64,000 bases of DNA from Novosphingobium profundi (GCF_018491765.1 NZ_JABWCU010000012.1:149189-213188), one strand, 5' to 3'; positions 50,099 through 59,272 are shown, counted from the first letter of the stretch. Translations and numbers: made by a program. The notes: generated from the sequence alone by a model not told the origin.

Positions 50099-50763
50099 GA
50101 GGTCTGCTCGCCCACCATGTAGCCCAGGCCTCGCGCGGTGCGGATGAAATCGCGGCCGAGCTTTCGGCGCAGCGCGGAAATGGCGACTTCGACGGTGTTC
50201 GATTCGGCCCAGTTGTCCTGGTCGTAGAGTTCGGCCTCGAGGTCGGCCTTCGAGACGAAACGCCGGCTGCGGCGCATGAGCAGGGCGAGAACGCGAAATT
50301 CCTTGGCGGTGAGCTGGACCGCTTCGCCTGCCTGCGTGGCGACGTGGCCGGCCACGTCGAGCGTCACCGATCCCACGCTCAGAGTGTCGTTCGTGCGCCC
50401 GTCGCTGCGGCGCAATTGGGCGCGGATGCGGGCCGCGAGCTCATCGAGGTCGACGGGTTTGACCACGTAGTCATCGGCCCCGGCGTCGAGTCCGGCGATG
50501 CGTTGCTGGGTGCGATCGAATGCGGTCACGATGATGACCGGAGTGGCGTGGCGCGCGGCGCGCAGTTCGCGAAGGACGTGGAGCCCGTCGCCGTGGGGCA
50601 GGCCGATGTCGAGAAGGATCACGTCGTACTCGTTCCAGCGTGCCGCAGCCAGGGCATCGTCGCCGCGGGTGAACAGGTCGACGATATAGCCATCGAGGTC
50701 GAGCGCGCGACGGATGGTCGGGCCAAGGTCCGGATCGTCTTCCGCAAGCAGGAGGCGGGGCAA
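50095..50763 (-). CDS. OmpR/PhoB-family response regulator
   Basis: A 222-aa protein with an N-terminal receiver (LLAEDDPDLG acidic pocket, phospho-Asp in VILLDIGLPHGDG, Thr in IIVTAFD and Lys in VVKPVDLDEL) and a C-terminal winged helix (LTAKEFRVLALLMRR, VEVAISALRRKLGRDFIRTARGLGYMV). It precedes and overlaps its kinase. It is divergent from the twin-kinase operon with a 197-bp gap, so it might regulate that operon; this is inference from position only. Confidence 0.95.
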   Translation of the reverse strand: MPRLLLAEDDPDLGPTIRRALDLDGYIVDLFTRGDDALAAARWNEYDVILLDIGLPHGDGLHVLRELRAARHATPVIIVTAFDRTQQRIAGLDAGADDYVVKPVDLDELAARIRAQLRRSDGRTNDTLSVGSVTLDVAGHVATQAGEAVQLTAKEFRVLALLMRRSRRFVSKADLEAELYDQDNWAESNTVEVAISALRRKLGRDFIRTARGLGYMVGEQTS

Positions 50764-50960
50764 CGCGAGAGCTCCGAAAGCGAGGGATAGGTGGGTGCGA
50801 AAACCGGGGGTTACGCTGGGAATCGGGGCGCGTCAAACGGCGAGCAGAGGCGCGTCTTCCATAAGGTTGGCATCAGGTTTGCGGAATAGAGGACGGCGTC
50901 CGGACGTGCGCGGCACACGCGTCCACGGTGCAACGTGTACCCCAAGGCGACTACAGATTT

Positions 50961-51731
50961 ATGACATTTCCGATTTCCTCGCCGACTGGCGCGAATTGGT
51001 CCACCCTCGAGGCGCCCCTTGGCGCGGATGGCCGGGCGGATGCGGATGGCCTGGCGCCCTGTGTGGCGCTTGTGGGCTGCGATGGCTCGGGCAAGTCGAC
51101 GCTCGCGCGCGACATTACCGCGCTGCTCGACCGCCGCGCGCCGACCCGCACGATGTATCTCGGCCTCGGCACCGGCGATCTCGGGCGCCGCATCGGACGC
51201 CTTCCGTTGATCGGCAAGCTGGCCGAACGCTATCTCGGCGGCAAGGCCAGGAAGGCGCACTCCTCGCCGGACAAGCGCTTGCCCGGGCTGGCGACCGCGC
51301 TTGTCATGTACGGTTTTTCGCGCGCGCGCAGGCGCCGCTTCGATCGCGTGCTGGCCTTCCGTCGCCAGGGTATCCGGGTCATCACCGATCGCTATCCGCA
51401 AGCCGAACTGCCCGGCAGTTTCGACGGTCCCGGGCTCTCGTGGCTGCGCCGTGGCTCGCCGCTGGTCGAGCGGTTGGCCGCGCGCGAGCGTCGGCTTTAC
51501 GAGGACATGGCCGCCTATCGTCCGACCCTGATCATCCGCCTCAACGTCGATGTCGAGACGGCGCTTGCACGCAAGTCCGACCACACCCGCGAATTGCTCG
51601 AGAAGAAGCTCGCGATCGTGCCGACCTTGAACTTCGCCGGGGCGCATATCGTCGACATCGATGCGACCCGTCCTTATAGCGAGGTCCTCGAGACGGTTCT
51701 GGCCCTGATTCAGGCGGTAATGGCAGCATGA
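50961..51731 (+). CDS. thymidylate-kinase-like P-loop protein (copy 1)
   Basis: 256 aa from the ATG at 50961. Walker A GCDGSGKST (residues 39-47) and a DRY motif (143-145, VITDRYPQAELPGSFDGPGL) resemble dTMP kinases, but the true Tmk signature FxxFPR is absent and the protein has an Arg-rich stretch (RARRRRFDRV). IIRLNVDVETALARK is the usual NMP-kinase strand and lid start. It is unlikely to be the housekeeping tmk. With a paralogue and a flippase downstream, phosphorylation of a sugar, nucleotide or lipid-linked intermediate in surface polysaccharide synthesis is plausible but inferred. Confidence 0.8.
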   Translation: MTFPISSPTGANWSTLEAPLGADGRADADGLAPCVALVGCDGSGKSTLARDITALLDRRAPTRTMYLGLGTGDLGRRIGRLPLIGKLAERYLGGKARKAHSSPDKRLPGLATALVMYGFSRARRRRFDRVLAFRRQGIRVITDRYPQAELPGSFDGPGLSWLRRGSPLVERLAARERRLYEDMAAYRPTLIIRLNVDVETALARKSDHTRELLEKKLAIVPTLNFAGAHIVDIDATRPYSEVLETVLALIQAVMAA

Positions 51732-52441
51732 ACGATGGTAGCTTCAATCCAGCCCCGCTGATCGCGGTGGTCGGTTGCGATGGTTCGGGCAAGTCGACGC
51801 TGACCGGCGAACTGCTTGAGTGGCTTGACGCGCAGCGGCCCACCGTGAGCTGTCACCTGGGCAAGCAGTCGGGCAATATCGGGCGCCAGATCGCACGGTT
51901 GCCGATGTTCGGGCGCAAGCTCGACACCTCGATCCAGGCCAAGGCACGCACCGCGCAAAGCGAGCGTGGCCCGGGTTTGCTGGCGGCGCTGGTGATCTAC
52001 CTCTTCGCGCTGCGCCGCGTGCGCCGGTTCCGGCGCATGCAGCGGCTGCGCGCGGGCGGAAACATGATCCTCGCTGACCGTTTTCCGCAAGTCGCGGTGC
52101 CCGGCGCGATGGACGGGCCCGGCCTCGCCACCGCGCGCCCGACCGGGCTCGTCGGCTGGCTCGCGCGCTCCGAGCGGCGCCTGTTCGACGAGATGGCTTC
52201 GCACGAGCCCGATCTCGTGCTTCGCCTCAACGTCTCGCTCGAGACCGCGCTGGCGCGCAAGCCCGACCACCGGCCCCAGTCACTCGCCCGCAAGATCGAG
52301 GAATTGCCCAAGCTACGCTTCGGCGGGGCTCCGATCGTCGAGCTCGATTCGCACGAGCCGATCGAGAACGTGCTGGCGTCGGCCAAGGCGGCCGTCGCCG
52401 AGCGCCTGGCTGGACGCGTGAAGTGGAGCATGGTGGCCTGA
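51728..52441 (+). CDS. thymidylate-kinase-like P-loop protein (copy 2)
   Basis: A 237-aa paralogue of the preceding protein, overlapping it by 4 bases. Walker A VGCDGSGKST (residues 16-24), DRF motif at 117-119 (ILADRFPQVAVPGAMDGPGLA), and LVLRLNVSLETALARKPDH. The two proteins share the GCDGSGKSTL, DR(Y/F)PQ, GP/DGPGL and ETALARKxDH blocks, pointing to tandem duplication followed by clear divergence. Substrate unknown. Confidence 0.8.
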   Translation: MNDGSFNPAPLIAVVGCDGSGKSTLTGELLEWLDAQRPTVSCHLGKQSGNIGRQIARLPMFGRKLDTSIQAKARTAQSERGPGLLAALVIYLFALRRVRRFRRMQRLRAGGNMILADRFPQVAVPGAMDGPGLATARPTGLVGWLARSERRLFDEMASHEPDLVLRLNVSLETALARKPDHRPQSLARKIEELPKLRFGGAPIVELDSHEPIENVLASAKAAVAERLAGRVKWSMVA

Positions 52442-53793
52442 TGGTTGCGAGCTCGCTCAAGCGCTGGTTTTCCGATGGTGTGTTCCGCACGATCCTGCGC
52501 AACGCTTCCTATCTCGCTTCGGGCAAGCTGGGCGGTGCGCTGCTCGGGCTGATCGCGCTGGCCTGCGCGGGACGCGGGATGAGCGCCGCGCTGTTCGGCA
52601 CGCTCATCCTCATCCACTCCTACGCCAACGGCGTGGGCGCGGTGGTCAAGTTCCAGACCTGGCAGTTCATCGTGCGCTACGGCACTCCGGCGCTCGAACG
52701 CGGCGACATGGCGACCTTGCGCGACGTCACCGGGTTCTCGGTGGGGCTCGACCTTGCCAGCGGCCTTGTCGGCATGGTTTGTGGCATGGTGGCCTTGCCT
52801 TGGGCGGTCGATTGGCTGGGCATCGGGCGCGAGCACCTGCCGCTGATGGTGCTTTACTGCCTCCTAATCCCGACGATGACCGCGGCGACGCCGACCGGCG
52901 TGCTGCGCGTGTTCGACCGTTTCGACCAGATCGCCCTGCAGCAACTGGTAACCCCGCTGCTGCGCGGCGTCGGAGCGCTGATCGCCTATTTCGGTGGCTT
53001 CGGCTTTGCCGGGTTCGTTGCAACCTGGTTCGTGGCCGACCTCGCGGGCGACCTGTGCCTATGGGTGCTGGCGGTGCGGGAGCTGCGCCGGCACGAGCAG
53101 TTGGGGGCGCTGAAGCCGGGACTGTTCGGTCCCGCGCGGCGGCTCAGCAAGTCGTGGAGCTTCGTGTGGACGACCAATGTCGCCCATTCGATCTGGGCGG
53201 CCTGGGGGCCAGTGAGCAATCTCATCGTGGGCGCACTGCTGGGACCGGCGGCGGCGGGCCTGTTCAAGATCGCGGCGACTTTCTTCGATTCGGCCAGCAA
53301 GCCGGCCGACCTGCTCCAGCGCAGCTTCTACCCCGAGATCATGCGCCTCGATCCGGCGAGCGCGCATCCCTGGCACCTTGCGCTTCGCAGTGCGGCGCTT
53401 TCGGCGGTGATTGCCTTCCTCGTGCTGGTCGTGGTGAGCCTTGGCGGCGAGCCGGTGATCGACCTGGTGTTCGGCGCGCGTTACGTGGCCGCCTTCGATC
53501 TGCTGCAGCTGATGACGGTCTCGCTGATCGTCGCGATGGCGGCGTTCCCGCTCGAATCGCTGCTCTACATGGCGGGGCGCGAGCGTTCGGCGCTGGTGGC
53601 ACAGGCCGCCTCGGCGGCGGGCTATGCGGTCCTGCTTGTGGTGCTGGTCCACTTCTTCGGCTTGTGGGGAGCGGGGCTCGCCTATGTCGCGGGCGTTGTG
53701 CTCAAGACGCTGTTCATGCTGGTGCCTACCTTCTGGGCTTATCGCTTGCGCCATGAACTCGTCCACGAAAACATGATCGGAGCCGCGGCATGA
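52441..53793 (+). CDS. polysaccharide/oligosaccharide flippase-like membrane protein
   Basis: 450 aa from the ATG at 52441, which overlaps the preceding stop. About 12 hydrophobic helices, with LGGALLGLIALACAGRGMSAALFGTLILIHSY at the start and AAGLFKIAATFFDSASKPADLLQRSFYPE in the middle, match the Wzx/MATE-like polysaccharide transporter family (MOP superfamily). It would move lipid-linked glycans across the inner membrane. The kinase-like partners suggest a surface-glycan pathway, though no glycosyltransferase is in this group. Confidence 0.87.
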   Translation: MVASSLKRWFSDGVFRTILRNASYLASGKLGGALLGLIALACAGRGMSAALFGTLILIHSYANGVGAVVKFQTWQFIVRYGTPALERGDMATLRDVTGFSVGLDLASGLVGMVCGMVALPWAVDWLGIGREHLPLMVLYCLLIPTMTAATPTGVLRVFDRFDQIALQQLVTPLLRGVGALIAYFGGFGFAGFVATWFVADLAGDLCLWVLAVRELRRHEQLGALKPGLFGPARRLSKSWSFVWTTNVAHSIWAAWGPVSNLIVGALLGPAAAGLFKIAATFFDSASKPADLLQRSFYPEIMRLDPASAHPWHLALRSAALSAVIAFLVLVVVSLGGEPVIDLVFGARYVAAFDLLQLMTVSLIVAMAAFPLESLLYMAGRERSALVAQAASAAGYAVLLVVLVHFFGLWGAGLAYVAGVVLKTLFMLVPTFWAYRLRHELVHENMIGAAA

Positions 53794-54668
53794 ACGCCTT
53801 TCCGCGCCCGGTGCTGGCCGCGCTGTTCGACGCGGTGGAACTGAACGACGTCGTCGATCCGGTGGTCCGCCTGCCGCAACCGCTGCCGCTGGCCTGCGAC
53901 GCGGCGCAGATGCAGCGCTGCTTTGCCCTGTGCCTGCAATTCTGGGAGGAGGGTGCCGATCGCACCGAACTGCTTGCGCTAACCCGTACGCTTCTGCGAA
54001 CCGGCGATCTCAGCGCGGATGCACGCCGACGCTACAAGCTGATCCGCGCCCGCTACAAGCAGTTGCGCTTCGCGCTCGTACTCTACACCGCACAGCACAA
54101 GGTTCCGCCGCTGCTGCGCGCCAAGGTGGCGGTGCTCGGCCATTTGCAGGATGCCTTCAAGCTCGAGCGGCGGCGCGCGGTGACGGGGTATGCGATGGTC
54201 CTGAGGGCATTGCTGAGCTGGCCCGCCTGGCGTGCGGTGCGCCGCGAAATCGCGGGAGTGAAGATCGACGATGCCGAGGGCTTCGAGCGCTTTCGCAAGA
54301 GCGAGATCGCGCGCCTGCGCCGTTGGCTGGCCGAGCCCGAGATTACCGCGCACCGTTTCCACGCGATGCGCAAGATCGTCAGCCGGCAGGTCTCGTTCTA
54401 CGACACCTTGCGTTCGCTCGAGCCCGACGAGCGCTATCTTGGTATGTCGCGCTACCTGAGCGCGATCAACGGATTGATGGGCAGCCAGCACGACGACCTC
54501 GTCGACGAGGCGTTTGCAGGGCGGCGCGACTACCACCGCGATGGGGTAGCCCTCTCGGACGATGTGCGCGCACGCCTGCAGGCGCTCGTCGCAGCCTATC
54601 CGGCCGAAGAACCGTTGCCACGCACGCGCCTGCGCAAGGCCCAGGCGCCCCGGGTCCGCCCCTCTTGA
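53790..54668 (+). CDS. CHAD-like helical protein
   Basis: A 292-aa soluble, helical and Arg/His-rich protein overlapping the flippase gene by 4 bases. Residues 180-245 contain AHRFHAMRKIVSRQVSFYDTLRS and AINGLMGSQHDDLVDEAF, which resemble the two CHAD-domain signatures (LHxxRxxxRRLR and LGxxRDxDV); the first half does not show a clear second repeat. CHAD domains bind polyphosphate or similar polyanions. The match is by eye and could be weak. The last gene of this operon; it ends one base before the convergent GMC gene. Confidence 0.6.
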   Translation: MNAFPRPVLAALFDAVELNDVVDPVVRLPQPLPLACDAAQMQRCFALCLQFWEEGADRTELLALTRTLLRTGDLSADARRRYKLIRARYKQLRFALVLYTAQHKVPPLLRAKVAVLGHLQDAFKLERRRAVTGYAMVLRALLSWPAWRAVRREIAGVKIDDAEGFERFRKSEIARLRRWLAEPEITAHRFHAMRKIVSRQVSFYDTLRSLEPDERYLGMSRYLSAINGLMGSQHDDLVDEAFAGRRDYHRDGVALSDDVRARLQALVAAYPAEEPLPRTRLRKAQAPRVRPS

Positions 54669-56357
54669 TCAGGCCGGCGTCACCACCGCACGAATGAGGT
54701 CGCTCGCGCGCTCGGCCACGGCGAGCGTCGCGGCGTTGGTCATCGCCTGTGGGATGGAAGGGAACACCGAGGCGTCGACGACCCTGAGGCGCGCGACACC
54801 GCGTACGCGACATGCGGTATCGACGACCGCACTCTCGTCCCCCTCGCGCCCCATGCGGCAGGTCGAGACCGGATGGAAGAAAGGCGAGGCACTGCGGCGA
54901 ACGTGCTCGGCGAGCGCCTGTCCGTGGATGGCGGGACCGGGATAGATTTCTCGGGCGGCCCACTCGGCCATGGCCGGATCCGCGACCAGCGCGCGCGCCA
55001 TCTCGACACCCTCGACCAGCACCGCGACGTCGGTCGCGTTCTCGAGATAGGCTGGGTCGATCACCGCCGGGGCCAGCGGGTCCGCGCTTGCGAGTGTCAG
55101 GCGGCCTTCGCTGCGCGGGTACATCAGCGAGGGCACGATCGAGAACGGATTGGCGGGCGCGGGGCCGATGTGGGGCAGCAGGAACGGTACCGAAAGCGCC
55201 ATGAGCTGCAGGTCGGCCCAGCCCGGCGAATGGCGGCTTTGCGCGATCACCATCGTTTCGCAGTGGTTGTAGTGCGAGGCGGGGAGCGGCTTGGCGGCGG
55301 AAAAGCACAGGCCCGCCATCAGGGGATGGTCATGCAGCGATCGGCCCACACCCGGCAGCGCGGCGGTGACCGCGATGTCGTGCCGGGCCAGTTCCTCGGG
55401 ATCGCCGATGCCCGACAGCAGGAGCAGGCGCGGAGAGTCGATGGCGCCTGCCGAAAGTATCGTCTCGTCCGCCTCGACGCTGCGGGTCGTGCCCGCAAGC
55501 GCAAGTTCGACACCGCTGCAGGCGCCGTTCGCGACCCGGACCTTGAGCACCTGGGCGCCAGTGATCACGGCAAGGTTGGGCCGCGGGCGGACCGGATCGA
55601 GGAAGGCGCTGGCGGCGGTGTCGCGCTTTCCTTCGCGGATCGTCAGCTGGCTCCAGATCGTGCCGTCGGCGCGCGCGCCGTTCCAGTCGGGATTGAGCGC
55701 ATGGCCCTGGTTTACCCCTGCCTTCGCGATCGCCACGGAATAAGGGTTCTGGTCGGGGAGCGAGCCGAGCTGGAGGACGTGGAGCGGACCTTCGCCGCCG
55801 CGCCACTCGTCACCGCCGTCCGAGGCGGTCTCCAGGCGCTTGAAATAGGGCAGCAGCCCGGCGAAACTCCAGCCCTGGTCACCAGTCGCCTCGGCCCAGG
55901 CGTCATAGGCCTCGTGCGGTCCACGCTGGTAGCCCAGCGCATTGATCAGTGTCGAGCCGCCGAGGCCCTTGCCCCGCGGCTCGGGGACCGAGCGTCCATC
56001 GAGGCCTTCCTGCGGCGTCGAGCGGTACTTCCAGTCGTAGGCGCCACCGGCTAGCGACGGCCAGGCCGGGGGTGCGTCGACCGCGGGGTCGTGCACCGCT
56101 TCACCTGCCTCGAGCAGGAGCACCCGGCGCTGCCCGTCTTCGCTCAGCCGCCGTGCGAGCACGCAGCCGGCCGAGCCGCCGCCCACGATCACGATATCCC
56201 AGCGCTGGTCCAGAAGAGTTTCGGGGGCGGTTCGAGTGCCGCCTCGTGTCGCGCTAACGCCTGCGCGCGGCAGGAGCATCCCGGCGGCTGCGCAGGCCCC
56301 CGCGGCAAGGATGCGCCGACGCGCCAGCGACGTGCGGTGGTGCCTCGAGGTGGTCAT
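54669..56357 (-). CDS. GMC-family FAD-dependent alcohol dehydrogenase, Tat-exported
   Basis: 562 aa from the ATG at 56357. The N terminus has a Tat-type signal (SLARRRILAAGACAAAGMLL), so it acts in the periplasm. FAD motif DIVIVGGGSAGCVLARRLSEDG, GMC signature 1 region GKGLGGSTLINALGYQRG, and the C-terminal active-site block HPVSTCRMGREGDESAVVDTACRVRGVARLRVVDAS with its His and later Asn (AMTN) are present. It follows a TonB receptor gene on the same strand, a pairing known from sphingomonad polymer/alcohol uptake loci; the actual substrate is unknown. Confidence 0.92.
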   Translation of the reverse strand: MTTSRHHRTSLARRRILAAGACAAAGMLLPRAGVSATRGGTRTAPETLLDQRWDIVIVGGGSAGCVLARRLSEDGQRRVLLLEAGEAVHDPAVDAPPAWPSLAGGAYDWKYRSTPQEGLDGRSVPEPRGKGLGGSTLINALGYQRGPHEAYDAWAEATGDQGWSFAGLLPYFKRLETASDGGDEWRGGEGPLHVLQLGSLPDQNPYSVAIAKAGVNQGHALNPDWNGARADGTIWSQLTIREGKRDTAASAFLDPVRPRPNLAVITGAQVLKVRVANGACSGVELALAGTTRSVEADETILSAGAIDSPRLLLLSGIGDPEELARHDIAVTAALPGVGRSLHDHPLMAGLCFSAAKPLPASHYNHCETMVIAQSRHSPGWADLQLMALSVPFLLPHIGPAPANPFSIVPSLMYPRSEGRLTLASADPLAPAVIDPAYLENATDVAVLVEGVEMARALVADPAMAEWAAREIYPGPAIHGQALAEHVRRSASPFFHPVSTCRMGREGDESAVVDTACRVRGVARLRVVDASVFPSIPQAMTNAATLAVAERASDLIRAVVTPA

Positions 56358-56417
56358 GGCGCGTGCTCCTTCTCGCCTTTTGGGTGTCCCCATTTTGCGA
56401 GGACGGAAATGAAAGAG

Positions 56418-56444
56418 GCCGGCGCTTCGTGAAAGCGCCGGCCC
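56418..56444 (-). terminator. hairpin between TonB receptor and GMC genes
   Basis: GGCCGGCGCTT and AAGCGCCGGCC form a perfect 11-bp stem around a five-base loop; on the minus strand it is followed by TCTTTCATTT. It lies 10 bases after the receptor stop and about 60 before the GMC start, so it may terminate most receptor transcripts or act as a partial attenuator or mRNA stabiliser. Confidence 0.75.
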
Positions 56445-56454
56445 GACCGTACCT

Positions 56455-58620
56455 TCAGAACTTGTAGCGAAAGCCTCCGCGCACGATACGTGGCTCTTGC
56501 GGGTAGGTGTTGCCGAAGACCCCGGCGATGAACACCAGCGCCGAGGCGTAGTCCTTCGCGTTGGTGACGTTTGTGGCCTGCAGGTAGACCTCGAGCTTGT
56601 CGCTCGGGTTCTTCCAGGTGACCGAGGCGTTGGCGCGGGTGTAGCCGGGCACCAGGCTCGCCGCGTAATTGGCGACCTGGCCATAGTATTCGTCGCGGTG
56701 GTTGACGTCGCCCGCAAAGACCAGCGAACCCGCGCTTTCGCCCAGGCCCAGCTCGTACGAGCCACCCGCCTGCCACTGCCAGCGCGAGATAAGTGGCAGT
56801 CGCTCCGCACCCAGCAGGTAGGCCTGGGAGGTTTCCGCAAGTTCGGTGTACTTGTCGTTGGTGTAGGCCCCGCTGGCGAAGAGCGAGAGGCCTTTGGCGG
56901 GGGTCACACCCGCTTCCCATTCGATGCCCCAGATGCGCGCACCGGCCGCGTTCTGGGTGATGAACGAGCCGCCGCCGATGTCGGCCAGCGTCTGCAGGTC
57001 CTTCAGGTCCTCGTAATAGGCTGCGATGTTGAGATGCGCCTTGCGATCAAAGCCCTGCAGCTTGAGGCCACCTTCGTAGGACCACACCGTTTCGGGCTTG
57101 TAGGCCGAGCCGTAGTTGGTCGGGTCGGCGACGACGAGCGAGTTGAAGCCGCCCGCGCGATAGCCCTTCGAGACCGTGGCGTAGGCCATGATGTCGGGGG
57201 TGAAGTCGTACTGGAGGTTGAAGCGCGGCGTCCACACGTTGGCCTTGACGCTTGCCGTGCTGGCGACGAGGTCCGCGTCGGTGCCCGCACCATTCGGCGA
57301 GAGGCCAAGGAAGTTCTTGTCGTCGTGGCTGAAGCGCAGGCCGACCGTCGCGGTCAGCTTGTCGAGCAGCTTGTAATCGACCTGGGCGTAACCTGCGAGG
57401 CTCTCGGAATCCTGGTCGAAGCGGCTCGGCTGGTAGCTCAGGCCATAGGCCGCCAGCTCGTCGTTGAAGGTCTGCTCGGACTTTTCCTTGAAGTAGAAGC
57501 CGCCCACGATCCAGTTTAGCCGGTCGTCGAGCGCGCTGCCGAGCGCCTGGAGTTCCTCGCTGAACTGGTGCTGGCGCGCGGTGCTGCTGCGGTAGAAGCC
57601 GGCGATGGTCTGGCCCGAGTACGGATCATCGTAGCCACCCGAGAAGTCCATCGCCCAGTTGTCGGTCAGGTGCTGGTAGGCGGTGATCGAGCGCACCTTC
57701 ACGCTGCCGAAGTCGTAGCCGAGGTGACCCGAGAGGCTCTTCTGGCGGGTGTCGCCATCCGCTTCGCGCGGGGTATTCGAGGTGTAGAAGCCGCTGCTTG
57801 CACCGCCGCCGTTGGTGACGTCGACCGGAACGTAGTACTGGCCGTCCGAAAGGCTTGCGCTGGTGCGCCCGGTTACGCTCGCCTCGAGGTTGGGGACGTC
57901 ATAGATGCCGAGCGCGATCTGGCCGCCGTAGCGGGTGAAGGTACCCACGCGCTTGTCGAGCGTGGCGTCGTACATCCAGCCTTTGTCGCGGTGGTCGTAG
58001 AAGCCCGAGGCGGCCAGCGCGATGTGGTCGGTGAGCGCCATGCCCACGCTGCCCTTGATCTTGGTTTCCTGGTAGCTCGCGTAGCTGAGGTCGGTGTTGA
58101 ACCAGGTTGATCCGTCGGGCTGGCGGGTGACCAGCTTGATCGCGCCGGTCATCGAGTTGCGGCCATAAAGCGTGCCCTGGGGTCCACGCAGGACCTCGAC
58201 GCGCTCGATGTCGGCGAGATCGTAGTTCGCAGCCGAGAGCCGCGATTGGTAGACGTCGTCGATGTAGATCGCGACCGGCGATTCCGAGGTGCTCGTGCCG
58301 CCGTTCTGCTCGAAGGCGCCACGCATGCTGATCTGCACGGCGTTGGGCGAGGCGGTGACCGGCTGGATGTTGAGACCGGGCGTCTGCGCTGCGATGTTCT
58401 CCATCTTCACCACGCCGCGGTCCTGCAGCATGCTGGCGGTGAAGGCGCTGATCGCGACGGGGGTATCCTGCAAAGTGGTTTCGCGGCGCTGGGCGGTGAC
58501 GATGATGTCGCCGCCGTTCTGGTCGGCCGCTTGCGTGGAAGAGCTGCTAGCCTGGGCGGCCGCAATGCCCGGCGTGCACAGGGCGGCGCTGGCGAGAAGA
58601 ACGGGCACGATCGATTTCAT
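56455..58620 (-). CDS. TonB-dependent receptor
   Basis: 721 aa from the ATG at 58620. A signal peptide (MKSIVPVLLASAALCTPGIAAAQA) is followed by a TonB-box-like segment (GDIIVTAQRRETTLQDTPVAISA), the plug domain (ADIERVEVLRGPQGTLYGRNSMTGAIKLVTRQP) and a 22-strand-type barrel ending FRYKF, the C-terminal aromatic signature for outer-membrane insertion. The ligand is unknown; the sequence style (iPTQ RRETxLQDxPVAIS) is that of the large sphingomonad/caulobacter receptor group for organic substrates. The GMC oxidoreductase downstream may oxidise the imported compound. Confidence 0.95.
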   Translation of the reverse strand: MKSIVPVLLASAALCTPGIAAAQASSSSTQAADQNGGDIIVTAQRRETTLQDTPVAISAFTASMLQDRGVVKMENIAAQTPGLNIQPVTASPNAVQISMRGAFEQNGGTSTSESPVAIYIDDVYQSRLSAANYDLADIERVEVLRGPQGTLYGRNSMTGAIKLVTRQPDGSTWFNTDLSYASYQETKIKGSVGMALTDHIALAASGFYDHRDKGWMYDATLDKRVGTFTRYGGQIALGIYDVPNLEASVTGRTSASLSDGQYYVPVDVTNGGGASSGFYTSNTPREADGDTRQKSLSGHLGYDFGSVKVRSITAYQHLTDNWAMDFSGGYDDPYSGQTIAGFYRSSTARQHQFSEELQALGSALDDRLNWIVGGFYFKEKSEQTFNDELAAYGLSYQPSRFDQDSESLAGYAQVDYKLLDKLTATVGLRFSHDDKNFLGLSPNGAGTDADLVASTASVKANVWTPRFNLQYDFTPDIMAYATVSKGYRAGGFNSLVVADPTNYGSAYKPETVWSYEGGLKLQGFDRKAHLNIAAYYEDLKDLQTLADIGGGSFITQNAAGARIWGIEWEAGVTPAKGLSLFASGAYTNDKYTELAETSQAYLLGAERLPLISRWQWQAGGSYELGLGESAGSLVFAGDVNHRDEYYGQVANYAASLVPGYTRANASVTWKNPSDKLEVYLQATNVTNAKDYASALVFIAGVFGNTYPQEPRIVRGGFRYKF

Positions 58621-59272
58621 GGAACGAGAACTCCCTGAATTCTTGTGGGGTATCGGGGGGATGTGCGGGCCGCGTCTTGCGGCGTCCTCGCACCGGCAGT
58701 TGAAGGGTTTTGGGCCGATCCGGCCGGTAATCGGCCGATCAGGTCCCAACCGAAGCTGGCGGCAGGGGCAAGTCCTTGTGGTGTCTGCGGAACGCGCGGC
58801 AAACGATCACGTGTCGGACTTGGAAGGTGCGCATGGGTTTGCCTGGAACCTGTTGACATCGGCGCGTCCGGCCCTCGGTCCCGACTCGCTGCAGTTGCGA
58901 AAAAACTGGCTCACGTGGCCACTTTAGTGTTTGAAATCCGGGTTTTGACCGATTGTCGGATAGTTATGCGCATTTCGGCGCGGCCTGTAACCACCTGAGG
59001 TGGCGCAATGGACATGAAAATTGTGTAATTTACACAATTTCAGGAGGAGGCCGCTTCCGGAAGGGCGTTTCGATCTTCCGCTCCGGCGCATGTGAGCACG
59101 CACCGATCCGGCGCTACGGTCGATGCGCAAGGCCACACCTGAAACGCGCCGGGACAGCGGGTGGGGCCGCGCCCCGGTTCCGTTCGTTTCTGCGGAAACC
59201 CAGCTGGGGTTCGATTGACTTGCGCGCCAGGCCTTATCACAGTCGCCGCCGGGCATTTTTCAGGGGTTGCAA
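58621..59272. other. divergent intergenic region with a 23-bp palindrome
   Basis: 652 bases between the divergent TonB receptor and M1 peptidase genes, more AT-rich than the surrounding DNA over 58920-59045. No credible gene is seen. It contains an almost symmetrical CGGCCGATC/GATCCGGCCG pair near 58718-58741 and the perfect palindrome described separately. Confidence 0.6.
59018..59040. promoter_or_regulatory. 23-bp perfect palindrome, probable operator
   Basis: AAATTGTGTAA, one T, then TTACACAATTT: two perfect 11-bp arms separated by one base, in an AT-rich patch about 230 bases before the M1 peptidase and 400 before the TonB receptor start. The shape fits a dimeric repressor site (GntR-, TetR- or similar type); the regulator is not encoded nearby in the window. 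Confidence 0.6.

Noticed and set aside
50961..52441. Calling either P-loop protein the housekeeping thymidylate kinase
   Set aside because: They keep Walker A and DR(Y/F) but lack the usual Tmk FPR motif and sit in a duplicated pair with a flippase, so the specific name is not supported.
58718..58741. GATCCGGCCG / CGGCCGATC near-inverted repeat
   Set aside because: Imperfect (one extra base in one arm) and made of simple GC-rich sequence expected by chance here; weaker than the perfect palindrome at 59018.
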